Below, piece by piece: positions 13,480 through 22,261 of a DNA stretch of 64,000 bases. The position numbers and the translations under genes are program-made. The first letter of the stretch is position 1. Each line of letters starts with the position of its first letter. Source of the stretch: Shewanella mangrovi (lineage in GTDB: Bacteria; Pseudomonadota; Gammaproteobacteria; Enterobacterales; Shewanellaceae); contig NZ_JPEO01000003.1 of the NCBI RefSeq assembly GCF_000753795.1, forward strand, positions 434,001-498,000. The letters run 5' to 3'. The notes under the pieces are model-generated. The model made no database searches. It was given only the letters and a program-made list of their open reading frames with translations, and was not told the origin of the DNA.

Positions 13480-13833
13480 ATGAATAAATTAAAATTATTT
13501 GTAGCATTGATGCTAACAATGCTGTTTTCAATGAACTCAAATGCCATTGAGCAAAGAGAAGCGCACAAACAAGCAATTGGGAAAGACTGTAAGGTATGCC
13601 ACGACCAAGGTATGAAGCAACCGCCTTCGGATACCACATGCCTTAAATGCCACAACATTGATGACTTAGTGAAAAAATCAAAACGTAGCGACGAAGACAA
13701 ATGGCAAAATCCACATAATAACTTACATTACGGCAAAGACTTACCTTGCATCGAATGCCATGGTGAACACGTCAAGAAGCAGCCATTATGTAAAAATTGC
13801 CACACCTTCAAATTTGATAAGTTCCCTGGTTAG
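13480..13833 (+). CDS. Periplasmic tetraheme cytochrome c
   Basis: 117 aa with a Sec signal peptide (cleavage near MNSNA). Four CxxCH heme sites: C37-H41, C54-H58, C90-H94 and C104-H108, with extra histidines (HNNLH, HGEH) that can give bis-His ligation. Spacing resembles the N-terminal cytochrome domain of Shewanella flavocytochrome c3 (FccA), here on its own polypeptide. It lies 29 bp after the flavoprotein and almost certainly delivers quinol-derived electrons (via a CymA-type donor) to it. Confidence 0.9.
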   Translation: MNKLKLFVALMLTMLFSMNSNAIEQREAHKQAIGKDCKVCHDQGMKQPPSDTTCLKCHNIDDLVKKSKRSDEDKWQNPHNNLHYGKDLPCIECHGEHVKKQPLCKNCHTFKFDKFPG

Positions 13834-13855
13834 TTGTTACAACACTTAAAATAGT

Positions 13856-13881
13856 GGAAAGGCCCTATTAAAGGGCCTTTT
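13856..13881. terminator. Bidirectional terminator between cytochrome and LysR gene
   Basis: AAAGGCCCT and its complement flank a short loop, with A and T runs on either side. It serves the rightward cytochrome transcript and the convergent LysR gene. Confidence 0.8.
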
Positions 13882-14736
13882 CTATTCGTAACTCGCTACA
13901 TATGCTTGGATCAGCGTTATAAGTGGCTCTATGGATTCACTCTGACAGGCCGGATTAACATATAGAGACTCATTAAATACAGGCAATATAGGTAATCGGT
14001 GCACATATGGATCTAAGACTTGCATCTTATTGTTAATGCGAAACTCTGCAATAGGCGCGATAACTATATCACTCTCAACAGCCATACATAGAGCTTCGGG
14101 TGACGGAGTTGAAAGTAACAAATTGATTGGGCGCATATTTAGTTGGTGGTTTGCAAAAACTTGAGCTCTAATCGGACAATTTTCAGGATAGAGTGCAACA
14201 GGTAGGTTTTCTCCGAGGTGAGCTTTCCCGTCCTTTGCAGCAACCCAACGGAAATTTCTCTCAAATAGCAAAGTACCATCTTTAGGGGGTTGCCAATGAG
14301 TTGCGATGATGAGGTCAAACTCTCCTCGGTCCAAGCGCTTAAACAAGTTGCCACTTACGTCGGTATCAATGACTAACTCGATGAAAGTAAATTCTCTAAT
14401 AAAATCCAATAGACAACTACTGATGTAGCGAGTGATATAATCGGTTGGGATACCTAATCGAATTACTTCATGTGTAGGCCCAGAACGCAATTCATTGAGT
14501 GCTTTGTAATTGAGCTGCAACATCTTATGTGCATAACTTAACAACGTCTTACCTGCTTCGGTAAGAGAAACACCTTTATTATCACGAACGAAAAGTGGTT
14601 GGCCTACGATCTCTTCCAGTTTCTTAATTTGCAGACTGAGTGCAGACTGAGTGCGACACATCTTTTCTGCTGCCTTCGACAAATTTCCAGTCTCAGCAAT
14701 TGCAACAAGACTTTCTAAAAGCTCAGTTTTTAACAT
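13882..14736 (-). CDS. LysR-family transcriptional regulator
   Basis: 284 aa. The N-terminal winged HTH (LESLVAIAETGNLSKAAEKMCRTQSALSLQIKKLEE) is typical of LysR proteins and is followed by a two-lobe effector-binding domain. It is convergent with the cytochrome gene and divergent from the TetR gene (104 bp apart), so it may regulate either side. The effector cannot be inferred; the neighbouring reductase's substrate is a candidate. Confidence 0.88.
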   Translation of the reverse strand: MLKTELLESLVAIAETGNLSKAAEKMCRTQSALSLQIKKLEEIVGQPLFVRDNKGVSLTEAGKTLLSYAHKMLQLNYKALNELRSGPTHEVIRLGIPTDYITRYISSCLLDFIREFTFIELVIDTDVSGNLFKRLDRGEFDLIIATHWQPPKDGTLLFERNFRWVAAKDGKAHLGENLPVALYPENCPIRAQVFANHQLNMRPINLLLSTPSPEALCMAVESDIVIAPIAEFRINNKMQVLDPYVHRLPILPVFNESLYVNPACQSESIEPLITLIQAYVASYE

Positions 14737-14840
14737 GTCTATTGACTCCGCTAATGATGCTATAAGTATTACTCAAAGAACAAAAAAATTAAAGTGGTAG
14801 TATAGATGTATGGGGAATTATTGAAGTAGGCAGAACTAAA

Positions 14841-15524
14841 ATGGCTAGTTGGGATGAGAGAGAAAAATATTTAATTAAAATTGCGAAAAAATGTCTTGTA
14901 GGTCACAAAAGTTTCGACTTATGTAGGTCACACCTTGTTTCCGCCAGCCAAATATCCAAAGGGACAATTTATAATCATTTTGTGTCAGAGTTTGATTTGA
15001 TGGTGGCTATTGCTGAGGATTTTTATAATGATTTTCTAGAACAAGCTTTATTAGATGATGATAAATATTTATCACCTATGGATAGGTTTATATTTCACCA
15101 TTGTAAAAGGCTTTATGATTCGCTTCGTTATAAAAGATTTACGATTGAAAGGGTAATGCCAAATTCAGATATATGTGAACAAGCAAGTTTACGATTGCAG
15201 ATGAAGTTTGAAGAAACATATGCTACATATCAAAAATGGAACGAAGAAACTATTCAATTGATTGGTGAGGTCCCTGGATTCGACAGGAAGGAACTGGTTA
15301 AAAATTTCATAAGAGGAACAATGATAGATAGCGGAGATAGTGAAAAAGATTTCAATGATGTAAGTATTTATCAAAAATTTAGTTTTGCTATCATTAACTT
15401 ATCGGGGCATTCCGATCATAGAACACCGACCAAAACTATCTTTGAGGATTGGCTTCATATGGTAAATAGTTTAGATGCAACTGATTATATTGGCTTAAAC
15501 ATTGAGCATAAGTGTGCAAGTTAG
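14841..15524 (+). CDS. TetR-family transcriptional regulator
   Basis: 227 aa, AT-rich compared with its neighbours. The N-terminal HTH is recognisable (LVSASQISKGTIYNHFVSEFDLMVAIAEDFY), with the KGTIYNHF signature of TetR regulators. The C-terminal ligand domain is not informative. TetR proteins bind short palindromes, so this is a good candidate for the TTGGAA-N4-TTCCAA sites at 10.6-11.9 kb, although no copy is seen in its own 104-bp promoter region. Confidence 0.8.
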   Translation: MASWDEREKYLIKIAKKCLVGHKSFDLCRSHLVSASQISKGTIYNHFVSEFDLMVAIAEDFYNDFLEQALLDDDKYLSPMDRFIFHHCKRLYDSLRYKRFTIERVMPNSDICEQASLRLQMKFEETYATYQKWNEETIQLIGEVPGFDRKELVKNFIRGTMIDSGDSEKDFNDVSIYQKFSFAIINLSGHSDHRTPTKTIFEDWLHMVNSLDATDYIGLNIEHKCAS

Positions 15525-15604
15525 TGTATATCTCAAATATTGTTAAGTTGTATGTTTTAATTAAATAGTGCTAAATAACTCCTTCCCCCCTCTGGCAGGA
15601 TAGT

Positions 15605-15700
15605 TGTCACCCCCTAAAATTTAACCAGTTGGGGGTTAAGGCTTGAATGTGCCGAGTTACAGTGAAGAGCGTAAACAAGAGATATTAAGCAAGTTATTAC
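15605..15700 (+). mobile_element. 5' stub of another insertion sequence
   Basis: TGTCACCCCCTAAAATTT and the following GTTGGGGGTTAAG look like the end of an IS. They are followed by a GTG-started reading frame (15649) encoding PSYSEERKQEILSKLL, the beginning of an IS3-type OrfA/transposase HTH. The frame is cut at 15700 by the left end of the next IS, and its continuation is not found on the far side. Confidence 0.55.
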
Positions 15701-15730
15701 TGATCTGATCCAGTAATAGTGGACACTTTG

Positions 15731-16546
15731 CTAAGCACTATTTTTTAATTCAAAGTTTTCTGGGCTCAAATACCCAAGAGCACTATGCCGTCTGGTCCGA
15801 TTGTAATCAACCTCAATGTACTCAAATACAGCTTGTCTCATTTGATCTCGTGTCATGAGCGGCTCATCTTGCAGCGCTTCAACCTTTAATGTGTGGAAGA
15901 AGCTTTCCACGCAGGCAGTATCCCAGCAATTTCCTTTACGGCTCATGCTTTGTACTAACTGATGTTTCTGAAGCAAAGCACGGTAATCATTTGCGCAGTA
16001 TTGGCTGCCTCGGTCACTATGGACAATCACGCCGATAGGAAAGCTTCGGCGGAATAATGCCATCCTCAAAGCGTCACAAACAAGCTCCGATGTCATTCTA
16101 CTTGCCATCGACCAACCCACCACTGTGCGAGAGTAAAGGTCAATAATGACAGCCAGATAGAGCCATCCTTCGTTGGTGTACAGATACGTGATGTCGCCAG
16201 CCCACTTCAGGTTCGGCGCATTTGCAGTAAAGTTCTGCTCTAGCAAATTAGGTGCGACTGGATGCTTGTGGTTGCTGTCGGTAGTGACCTTAAATTTCTT
16301 TGCAGCTTTTGGCACTAAACGCTGGCGTGACATGCTGTCCATAATAGTTTTGATGTCCGCCTTACAGTCATTATCCGCTAAATCTTGCTGAATACGCCGT
16401 GCGCCATTGCGCTTCTTGGAATCGTCAAAAGACGCTTTAATCAGTACATCACGGGCCGCACGCTTAATCGCTCTTGGGCTCAGCGTCATGCCGTTCTGCC
16501 GCCAGGTGTAATACCCACTACGCGATACCTTGAGCACCTCCACCAT
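15731..16546 (-). CDS. IS3-family transposase OrfB (DDE integrase domain)
   Basis: 271 aa from the first ATG, with the frame open further upstream to the frameshift site at 16630-16636, so it is normally made as an OrfAB fusion. An HTH_21 segment (KRNGARRIQQDL) precedes the rve catalytic core: D in WAGDITY, D in VHSDRGSQY and E in ACVESFF, then the YNRTRRHSALGYLSP signature. All three acidic residues are present, so the enzyme looks active. Confidence 0.93.
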   Translation of the reverse strand: MVEVLKVSRSGYYTWRQNGMTLSPRAIKRAARDVLIKASFDDSKKRNGARRIQQDLADNDCKADIKTIMDSMSRQRLVPKAAKKFKVTTDSNHKHPVAPNLLEQNFTANAPNLKWAGDITYLYTNEGWLYLAVIIDLYSRTVVGWSMASRMTSELVCDALRMALFRRSFPIGVIVHSDRGSQYCANDYRALLQKHQLVQSMSRKGNCWDTACVESFFHTLKVEALQDEPLMTRDQMRQAVFEYIEVDYNRTRRHSALGYLSPENFELKNSA

Positions 16547-16596
16547 TCGCTTGAGAGAAAAACGGTGCTGATGCTCGAGGATGAACTCAAATCTGG

Positions 16597-16881
16597 CTAC
16601 TTTTGGTTCTTCGCGAAGTAGGTGGCCGCCTTTTTTAGTATGGCCAAATCTTCCGCTTGTTCAGCAAGTTGGCGTTTAAGCCTTGCGACCTCGGCAGCAA
16701 GTTCTGCCTCTCTAGACGTAGTATTGGATTTTTTCTCGGCACTAGAGCGCCAATTGTAGAGCTGGGATTCGTAAAGATTAAGCTCACGCGCTGCTGCGGC
16801 TACACCAATCTTCTGAGCGAGCTTCAGTGCTTCGGCTTTAAATTCTTGTGTATGGATTTTGCGGGGGGTCTTTGTTGACAT
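16597..16881 (-). CDS. IS3-family OrfA (transposase HTH subunit)
   Basis: 94 aa: HTH (FKAEALKLAQKIGVAAAARELN, then YNWR) and a leucine-zipper region. Codons 82-84 (CTA AAA AAG, at 16638-16630) form the slippery heptamer A-AAA-AAG, and the -1 frame from there runs without a stop into OrfB. This is the classic programmed frameshift of IS3 elements. The start is preceded by GAGGTGAA. Confidence 0.93.
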   Translation of the reverse strand: MSTKTPRKIHTQEFKAEALKLAQKIGVAAAARELNLYESQLYNWRSSAEKKSNTTSREAELAAEVARLKRQLAEQAEDLAILKKAATYFAKNQK

Positions 16882-16944
16882 ACTTCACCTCAATAAGCGA
16901 GTTTACTCACTTAGCGAGATGTCCAAAAGTACCGGATCGGATCA

Positions 16945-17368
16945 TTATCTGATATGCCATATATTTCGTAATCCGAAATGACGATAAATCGCTCGCCCTC
17001 CTAACTCAGAAATGTCCAGAAACGTGTTTCAGCGGATGGTCAAGAAATGACAGCGGATGGTCAAGAAAAATCATAAATGCCTAGCGAGTAGTGAGCTGTG
17101 CGAGCGTCAGGAGTGGCTTTATTATTTTACTTTACCATCATTCCCTTAAATACCCTTTTGGCAGGGTGATGGGTTTCACGCAGTGAGGCCATCGCCTTGC
17201 TAAGCCTTCATGGATAAAAAACGTACACACCATTATACATAGTATGTACGATTTAAATATTCACAAAAGGCATTACTAGTAAAGGGCTTTCACTCACTCA
17301 CACGCAAATAGACATAGTTTTTACTGTATACTCCCAGTTGAGTCCTTTTTTTATCCATGTCAGAACGC
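16945..17368. other. Gene-free region between IS and thrC
   Basis: 424 bp with no supported gene. It holds two 18-bp direct repeats, CAGCGGATGGTCAAGAAA, at 17030-17047 and 17051-17068. No clear T-run terminator for thrC is seen. The stretch may be debris from IS activity. Confidence 0.5.
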
Positions 17369-18649
17369 TTAAAGTGTCGCTAACATATGAGCTTTTAACG
17401 CGGCAAAGTCTGCTGGAAGTTCCGCAGATAAGATCTCTTTATCTGCAACATCTGCCAGCGCTTTAGGCAATGGTAAGTCTGTTCCCAACTCTCGGTCGAC
17501 AACATCCTTAAACTTAGCAGGATGCGCCGTGGCTAAGAAGATACCGCGCTCATCATCCTTCATCGTCATATTCAATGCTTCAGCCGCAATAGCAGCATGC
17601 GGTTCAGACTGATAACCCAAAGCTTGCAAAGACTGCAACGATTGGTGCGTTTGTGACTCAGACAAGGCCACGCCAGTCAGATCTGTCAGCGGCCATTTCA
17701 TTTCAGCAAAAATCGCTTCTACACGAGGCCAGTTAGACGGTTCAGCAACATCCATCGCATTCGACATTGTTGCCACCGTATGGCGTGGCGCCCAGTCACC
17801 AAAACTTAAATAACGCGGTACCGTATCATTGCTGTTAGTGGCAGCAACAAAACGCTTCACTGGCAGTCCCATCGCTTTGGCAAACAGCCCAGCGGTGAGG
17901 TTACCGAAGTTACCGCTGGGTACACAGATAACCGGATCATCTTGATGTTGCTGACGATAGCGAGTCACCGCCTCAAAGTAATAGCAGATCTGTGCTAACA
18001 AGCGGCTGATATTGATTGAGTTGGCCGAATTCAGATGCAAACCGTCGCGTACTTCAGGATCTTCAAAAGCTTGTTTCACCAAGGTCTGGCAATCATCAAA
18101 ATCTGACTGTACTGCCACTGTATGAATATTGTCGCCCAAAGTAGTAAACATCTTTTCTTGCAGCTCACTGATTTTGCCCTTTGGATACAGCACCATCACC
18201 TGCACTTTTTCCAAACCGAAAAACGCATCAGCGACGGCGGCACCAGTATCACCAGAGGTTGCTGTCAGGATGGTAATTTTGTCATCGCCACCAAGAGCAT
18301 TCAGGCATTGGGCCATGAAACGTGCACCAAAATCTTTAAAGGCCAAGGTCGGCCCGTGAAACAGCTCTAAACTGCTACGCTTTTCATCAACCTCGACTAA
18401 CGGCAACGCAAAGTTAAACGCATTATCGACCAGTTGATCGACTAACGGTTGACCCAGTTCATCTGCTAGCCATGCACCCAAAATCACTTTACAACGATCA
18501 ACAAACGGTAGCGCAAGTAACGCTTCAACATTGTCTAAGCGCGGTATTTTTGTAGGGAAAAACAGGCCACGATCCATCCCTAGGCCAAGCTTTACCGCTT
18601 CAGCAAAGTTCACCCGTTGGGCAGGATGTTTTAAGTTATAGAGTTCCAT
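17369..18649 (-). CDS. thrC: Threonine synthase
   Basis: 426 aa, the usual length. PLP enzyme converting O-phosphohomoserine to threonine, the last step of the pathway. HGPTLAFKDFGARFM contains the PLP-binding lysine, TATSGDTGAAVADAF binds the phosphate, and CVPSGNFGNLTAG is a further cofactor-site motif. Last gene of thrLABC, starting 33 bp after thrB. The rest of the sequence is ordinary for the family. Confidence 0.97.
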   Translation of the reverse strand: MELYNLKHPAQRVNFAEAVKLGLGMDRGLFFPTKIPRLDNVEALLALPFVDRCKVILGAWLADELGQPLVDQLVDNAFNFALPLVEVDEKRSSLELFHGPTLAFKDFGARFMAQCLNALGGDDKITILTATSGDTGAAVADAFFGLEKVQVMVLYPKGKISELQEKMFTTLGDNIHTVAVQSDFDDCQTLVKQAFEDPEVRDGLHLNSANSINISRLLAQICYYFEAVTRYRQQHQDDPVICVPSGNFGNLTAGLFAKAMGLPVKRFVAATNSNDTVPRYLSFGDWAPRHTVATMSNAMDVAEPSNWPRVEAIFAEMKWPLTDLTGVALSESQTHQSLQSLQALGYQSEPHAAIAAEALNMTMKDDERGIFLATAHPAKFKDVVDRELGTDLPLPKALADVADKEILSAELPADFAALKAHMLATL

Positions 18650-18682
18650 AATGCTTCATTGCCTTCAAAAAGTTGTAATACA

Positions 18683-19633
18683 TCAATCAACAGCCAAGAC
18701 TCTTGCCCCTTGAGAGTCGAGTCGGCAAATATGTGAGAAGCCACCAGCTTCCGATAGATAATGTTGTTGTAGCCACTCATTGGCGGCAGTTGCGGTGGCT
18801 AAACTATCAGTGACACTAAACAGTGTCGGGCCACTGCCCGAAATTCCGGTGGTGAGCATTCCTAACTCAGCCAACGCTTGCTTGGCGTCATTAAATCCCG
18901 GAATCGCTGCTGCGCGATATGGCTCAGCCAGTACATCTTTTAATACGGCTAACGCCAACTGGGCATCCTGTTTGTAACTGGCGTGCACAAAAGCACTCAA
19001 ATTTTTGCCAAATTCAATGGCAACCGCCTTGTCATATTGCGCAGGCATTAATGCTCGCATTTTGGCAGTCGAGAGTGAAATGCCAGGATAGGCCACCACC
19101 CAATACCACTCATCAAACGCGGGAATGCTTTCACAAATACGTTCCGGTAAATCGAGCATCAATTGCATTCCACCGAGATAACATGGTGCCACGTTATCGT
19201 AATGAACAGACCCACTGATGCGCCCTTCAAATTCCCCCATCAACGCCAGCAGTTGCTGTTGATTACATGGTCGTCCAAATTGCTCATTGAGCGCGAATAA
19301 TGCTGCAACCACAGAGCTAGCACTAGAACCTAAACCTGAGCCAACTGGCAGATTTTTACTAAGACTGAGTTTAACACCACCAGCAATCGCAAATTTCTGC
19401 ATAAAAAACTGCGCACATTGATAGACGATGTTTTCTTGCGGATCAGCAGGCAACTTATGTGCCCACTCCCCGACTTGCTCAAACACAATGCCAGATGCAA
19501 GCGGTTCGATAGTAACAGTATCACCTAGCAAACTGCCGTCAACCGGAGCTAATGCGGCACCCAGCAAGTCAAAACCAACACCTACGTTGCCCATCGATGC
19601 GGGTGCATAAACAGTTAACGCTCCGGAACTCAT
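18683..19633 (-). CDS. thrB: Homoserine kinase
   Basis: GHMP-family kinase that phosphorylates homoserine. The ATG at 19633 is chosen because it overlaps the thrA stop as ATGA with GAGAGG just upstream; an upstream in-frame ATG would sit inside thrA. 316 aa: YAPASMGNVGVGFDLLG at the N-terminus, the ATP loop LPVGSGLGSSASSVVAAL, and the C-terminal GISGSGPTLFS. Translationally coupled to thrA. Confidence 0.96.
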   Translation of the reverse strand: MSSGALTVYAPASMGNVGVGFDLLGAALAPVDGSLLGDTVTIEPLASGIVFEQVGEWAHKLPADPQENIVYQCAQFFMQKFAIAGGVKLSLSKNLPVGSGLGSSASSVVAALFALNEQFGRPCNQQQLLALMGEFEGRISGSVHYDNVAPCYLGGMQLMLDLPERICESIPAFDEWYWVVAYPGISLSTAKMRALMPAQYDKAVAIEFGKNLSAFVHASYKQDAQLALAVLKDVLAEPYRAAAIPGFNDAKQALAELGMLTTGISGSGPTLFSVTDSLATATAANEWLQQHYLSEAGGFSHICRLDSQGARVLAVD

Positions 19634-22098
19634 AGATCTACCTCTCTGGTCCAATTCAACGTACGTAGCAAGTCAGCAAACACCCCGGCTGCCGTCACAG
19701 CAGTGCCCGCACCATAGCCACGTAGAACAAATGGAATTGGTTGATAATACTGGCTATAAAATGCCAACGCATTTTCGCCATCTTTCACTTTAAACAGTGG
19801 GTCATCTTCGCCAACAGCGCGAATACCGACACTGCAACCAGCTTCAGATATTTCGCCAACATAGCGTAAGGTTTTCCCTTCGGCTTTCGCTTGTTTCACT
19901 TTATCAGCCATCCAGCTATCAGCTTCAGCTAAACGCGCCATAAAGTCGCTCACATCACCGCTACTATCAAACTCTGCTGGCAATACCGGCTCGACGTGAA
20001 TATCGCTAAGTTCTAATGGCATGCCGGCTTCACGTGCCACAATCAACACTTTACGTGCCACATCCATGCCGCTGAGGTCATCGCGCGGATCAGGCTCAGT
20101 AAAGCATTTATCGCGTGCAATCGCAGTTGCTTCAGAAAGACTCATGCCCTCGTCCAACATACCAAAGATGTAGGACAGTGAACCCGATAAAATCCCTTTA
20201 AATGACTTGAGTTTGTCACCGGCGTACATCAGCTTTTTCAGGTTATCGATGACCGGCAGACCCGCACCAACGTTAGTTTCATAGAGGAATTGTCGGCGTT
20301 GCGATAACGCGGTCTTACGCAATTTACGATAAAACGCCAAATCGCTTGTGTTGGCCTTTTTATTCGGCGTAACCACATGGAAACCTGCATTCATAATATC
20401 AGGATAGGCTGCGGCAACGTGTTCAGACGAGGTGCAATCCACCAGCACCGGGTTCAGCAGTTGCTGTTCACGTCCCCACGCCAACATGCTCTCTAAATCG
20501 AACGCTTTCTCGCATTTAGACAAGGTCTCGCGCCAATTAGCTAGTTCAATACCCGCTGCATCAAGCAACATGGTGTTGGAGTTAGCGATACCACAAACAC
20601 GAATGGTAATATTTTGCTTTTTCAGAAATTCTGTTTGCTTAGCGATCTGCTCCAGCAGGCCAGCACCGATGTTGCCTGAACCAACAAGAAACAGATCCAA
20701 ATATTGCTGAACGTCGAAGAAACCTTGGTGGCAAGCGGCAATGGCATTATTGATTTTGCGCTGTTCAATAACGGCCGAGATCGAACGCTCTGATGAACCT
20801 TGGGCAATCGCCACAATATTTACGCTCGCCTGTGCCAACGCTTGGAAAAACTTAGCAGCGGCACCTTTATAGGTGCGCATACCGTCGCCGATCAGCGAAA
20901 TGATTGACAGCTGGTGACGCATAACGATGGGCTCAAGCAATTCACTTTTCAGCTCCAGCTCAAACTCTTGTTCCATCGCCCACTTTGCTTTAGCCGCATC
21001 CATTGATGGCACGCAGAAGCTGATGCTGTACTCGCTGGAACTTTGGGTAATTAGCGTGACAGAAACGCCTGTGCGAGCAATAGCGCCCAATATGCGCGAT
21101 GCCATGCCCACCATGCCTTTCATGCCAGGACCTGACACATCCACCATGGTTTGGTTATCTAAGTTGGAAATCGCCTTAACTTGTAATCCAGTTTGATCAG
21201 GGCTACTCGACACTAAGGTGCCCGGTGCTTGTGGGTTAAAACTGTTTTTGATGTAACAAGGAATCTGGAATTGCGCGATTGGGGCGATAGTTTTGGGATG
21301 CAACACTTTGGCGCCGAAGTAAGACAGCTCCATCGCCTCCTGGTAACTGAGTTGAGATAACAACTTAGCATCAGTCACGATGCGCGGGTCTGTGTTATAA
21401 ACCCCGTCAACGTCAGTCCAGATTTCGCAACTTGAAGCATCCAGACAGGCAGCTAAGACAGCGGCTGAATAATCAGAGCCATTTCGCCCTAAAGTCACCA
21501 CTTTGCCTTCGGCATTTGCTGCGGTAAAACCAGGCATCACCCACACACGTTTGTCATCTAAGTTAAGCAGTGAAAAACGCGGCTTGCTCACATTGATATC
21601 CACCACTGACTCAGCAGGGGTACCATGCGCTAAAAAGAGAGCGCGTGGGTCTAACAAACCGGAAGTCAGCCCTTTTGATTCCATCACCTTAATCATCAAT
21701 GCCGATGATAAACGCTCGCCCGCTACCACGACTTCTGCTCTCACGCCATCAGGACATTCCCCTAACAGCACAATGCCATCAAGCTTAGACTTCCACTCTT
21801 TTAGCTGCGCCGCCAGTTTGCTCTCCAGCGATGCTTCAGCGGTACTGTCTTGCATATGGGTAAATGCGTCACCGTATAACTTACGAAACACCGTTTCGAC
21901 TTTCCCCAAAGCCGCACCGATGTCGCCTTTTTCCAGCGCACATTCCACCATAGCTAGAAGGCCATTGGTCACCGTAGCAGGGGCAGACAGCACCACCGCA
22001 ATGCTCTCTTCCTTTGCGGACTCAGCTACAATGTCGGCGGCCATTTCAAATCGCTGCCAATTGGCCAACGATGTACCACCAAACTTCATCACCTTCAT
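19630..22098 (-). CDS. thrA: Bifunctional aspartokinase I / homoserine dehydrogenase I
   Basis: 822 aa, matching E. coli ThrA. The aspartokinase half (1 to about 290) starts MKVMKFGGTSLAN and has GRNGSDYSAAVLA. Two ACT regulatory repeats (about 310-450) mediate threonine feedback. The homoserine dehydrogenase half has the NAD(P)-binding LVGSGNIGAGLLEQ and the catalytic segment around EPDPRDDLSGMDVARK. It performs the first and third steps from aspartate. Transcription is controlled by the leader attenuator at 22132-22261. Confidence 0.97.
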   Translation of the reverse strand: MKVMKFGGTSLANWQRFEMAADIVAESAKEESIAVVLSAPATVTNGLLAMVECALEKGDIGAALGKVETVFRKLYGDAFTHMQDSTAEASLESKLAAQLKEWKSKLDGIVLLGECPDGVRAEVVVAGERLSSALMIKVMESKGLTSGLLDPRALFLAHGTPAESVVDINVSKPRFSLLNLDDKRVWVMPGFTAANAEGKVVTLGRNGSDYSAAVLAACLDASSCEIWTDVDGVYNTDPRIVTDAKLLSQLSYQEAMELSYFGAKVLHPKTIAPIAQFQIPCYIKNSFNPQAPGTLVSSSPDQTGLQVKAISNLDNQTMVDVSGPGMKGMVGMASRILGAIARTGVSVTLITQSSSEYSISFCVPSMDAAKAKWAMEQEFELELKSELLEPIVMRHQLSIISLIGDGMRTYKGAAAKFFQALAQASVNIVAIAQGSSERSISAVIEQRKINNAIAACHQGFFDVQQYLDLFLVGSGNIGAGLLEQIAKQTEFLKKQNITIRVCGIANSNTMLLDAAGIELANWRETLSKCEKAFDLESMLAWGREQQLLNPVLVDCTSSEHVAAAYPDIMNAGFHVVTPNKKANTSDLAFYRKLRKTALSQRRQFLYETNVGAGLPVIDNLKKLMYAGDKLKSFKGILSGSLSYIFGMLDEGMSLSEATAIARDKCFTEPDPRDDLSGMDVARKVLIVAREAGMPLELSDIHVEPVLPAEFDSSGDVSDFMARLAEADSWMADKVKQAKAEGKTLRYVGEISEAGCSVGIRAVGEDDPLFKVKDGENALAFYSQYYQPIPFVLRGYGAGTAVTAAGVFADLLRTLNWTREVDL

Positions 22099-22131
22099 CG
22101 TTTATCTCCTAAATTACCGCCGCCCAAAAAC

Positions 22132-22163
22132 AAAAAAGCCCGCTTCTACTTGAGGCGGGCTTT
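22132..22163 (-). terminator. thr operon attenuator terminator
   Basis: On the transcribed strand AAAGCCCGCCTC pairs with GCGGGCTTT before a U run, 34 bp ahead of thrA. The GGGGGCGGGCT at the end of thrL can pair with the AGCCCGCC arm instead, giving the alternative antiterminator. This is a classic ribosome-stalling attenuator. Confidence 0.9.
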
Positions 22164-22189
22164 CTATTATTCACTAAACTCAGGGTATA

Positions 22190-22261
22190 TCAGCCCGCCC
22201 CCACACCGGTAATGGTTGTGGTGGTAATAATGTTGGTAATGACCACGGCTGAAATCATCAT
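22190..22261 (-). CDS. thrL: thr operon leader peptide
   Basis: A 23-residue peptide starting at ATG 22261. It has an almost pure Thr/Ile tract (VITNIITTTTITG), then GVGAG and TGA. Threonine and isoleucine codons dominate, as in E. coli ThrL, so scarcity of either charged tRNA stalls the ribosome and prevents the downstream terminator. The two consecutive ATGs leave the exact start open. Confidence 0.88.
   Translation of the reverse strand: MMISAVVITNIITTTTITGVGAG

Larger units (their letters stand above)
15701..16944 (-). mobile_element. IS3-family insertion sequence, apparently intact
   Basis: 1244 bp. The two ends are imperfect inverted repeats of about 39 bp: the left begins TGATCTGATCCAGTA and the right, read inward, TGATCCGATCCGGTA, with GGACA and GCTAAG matching further in. 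It encodes OrfA and a DDE OrfB linked by a -1 frameshift. No clear target duplication is seen (TTAC on the left, TTAT on the right). Confidence 0.88.

Noticed and set aside
17030..17068. CRISPR-like repeat
   Set aside because: Only two 18-bp copies with a 3-bp gap; no spacer-repeat array or cas gene.
17324..17337. Possible LexA box (CTG...CAG) right of thrC
   Set aside because: The halves are separated by 8 bases, not the 10 needed for CTG-N10-CAG, and no SOS gene follows.
21503..22153. 216-codon open frame opposite thrA
   Set aside because: Shadow of thrA that also runs over the attenuator region; no ribosome site or recognisable motif.
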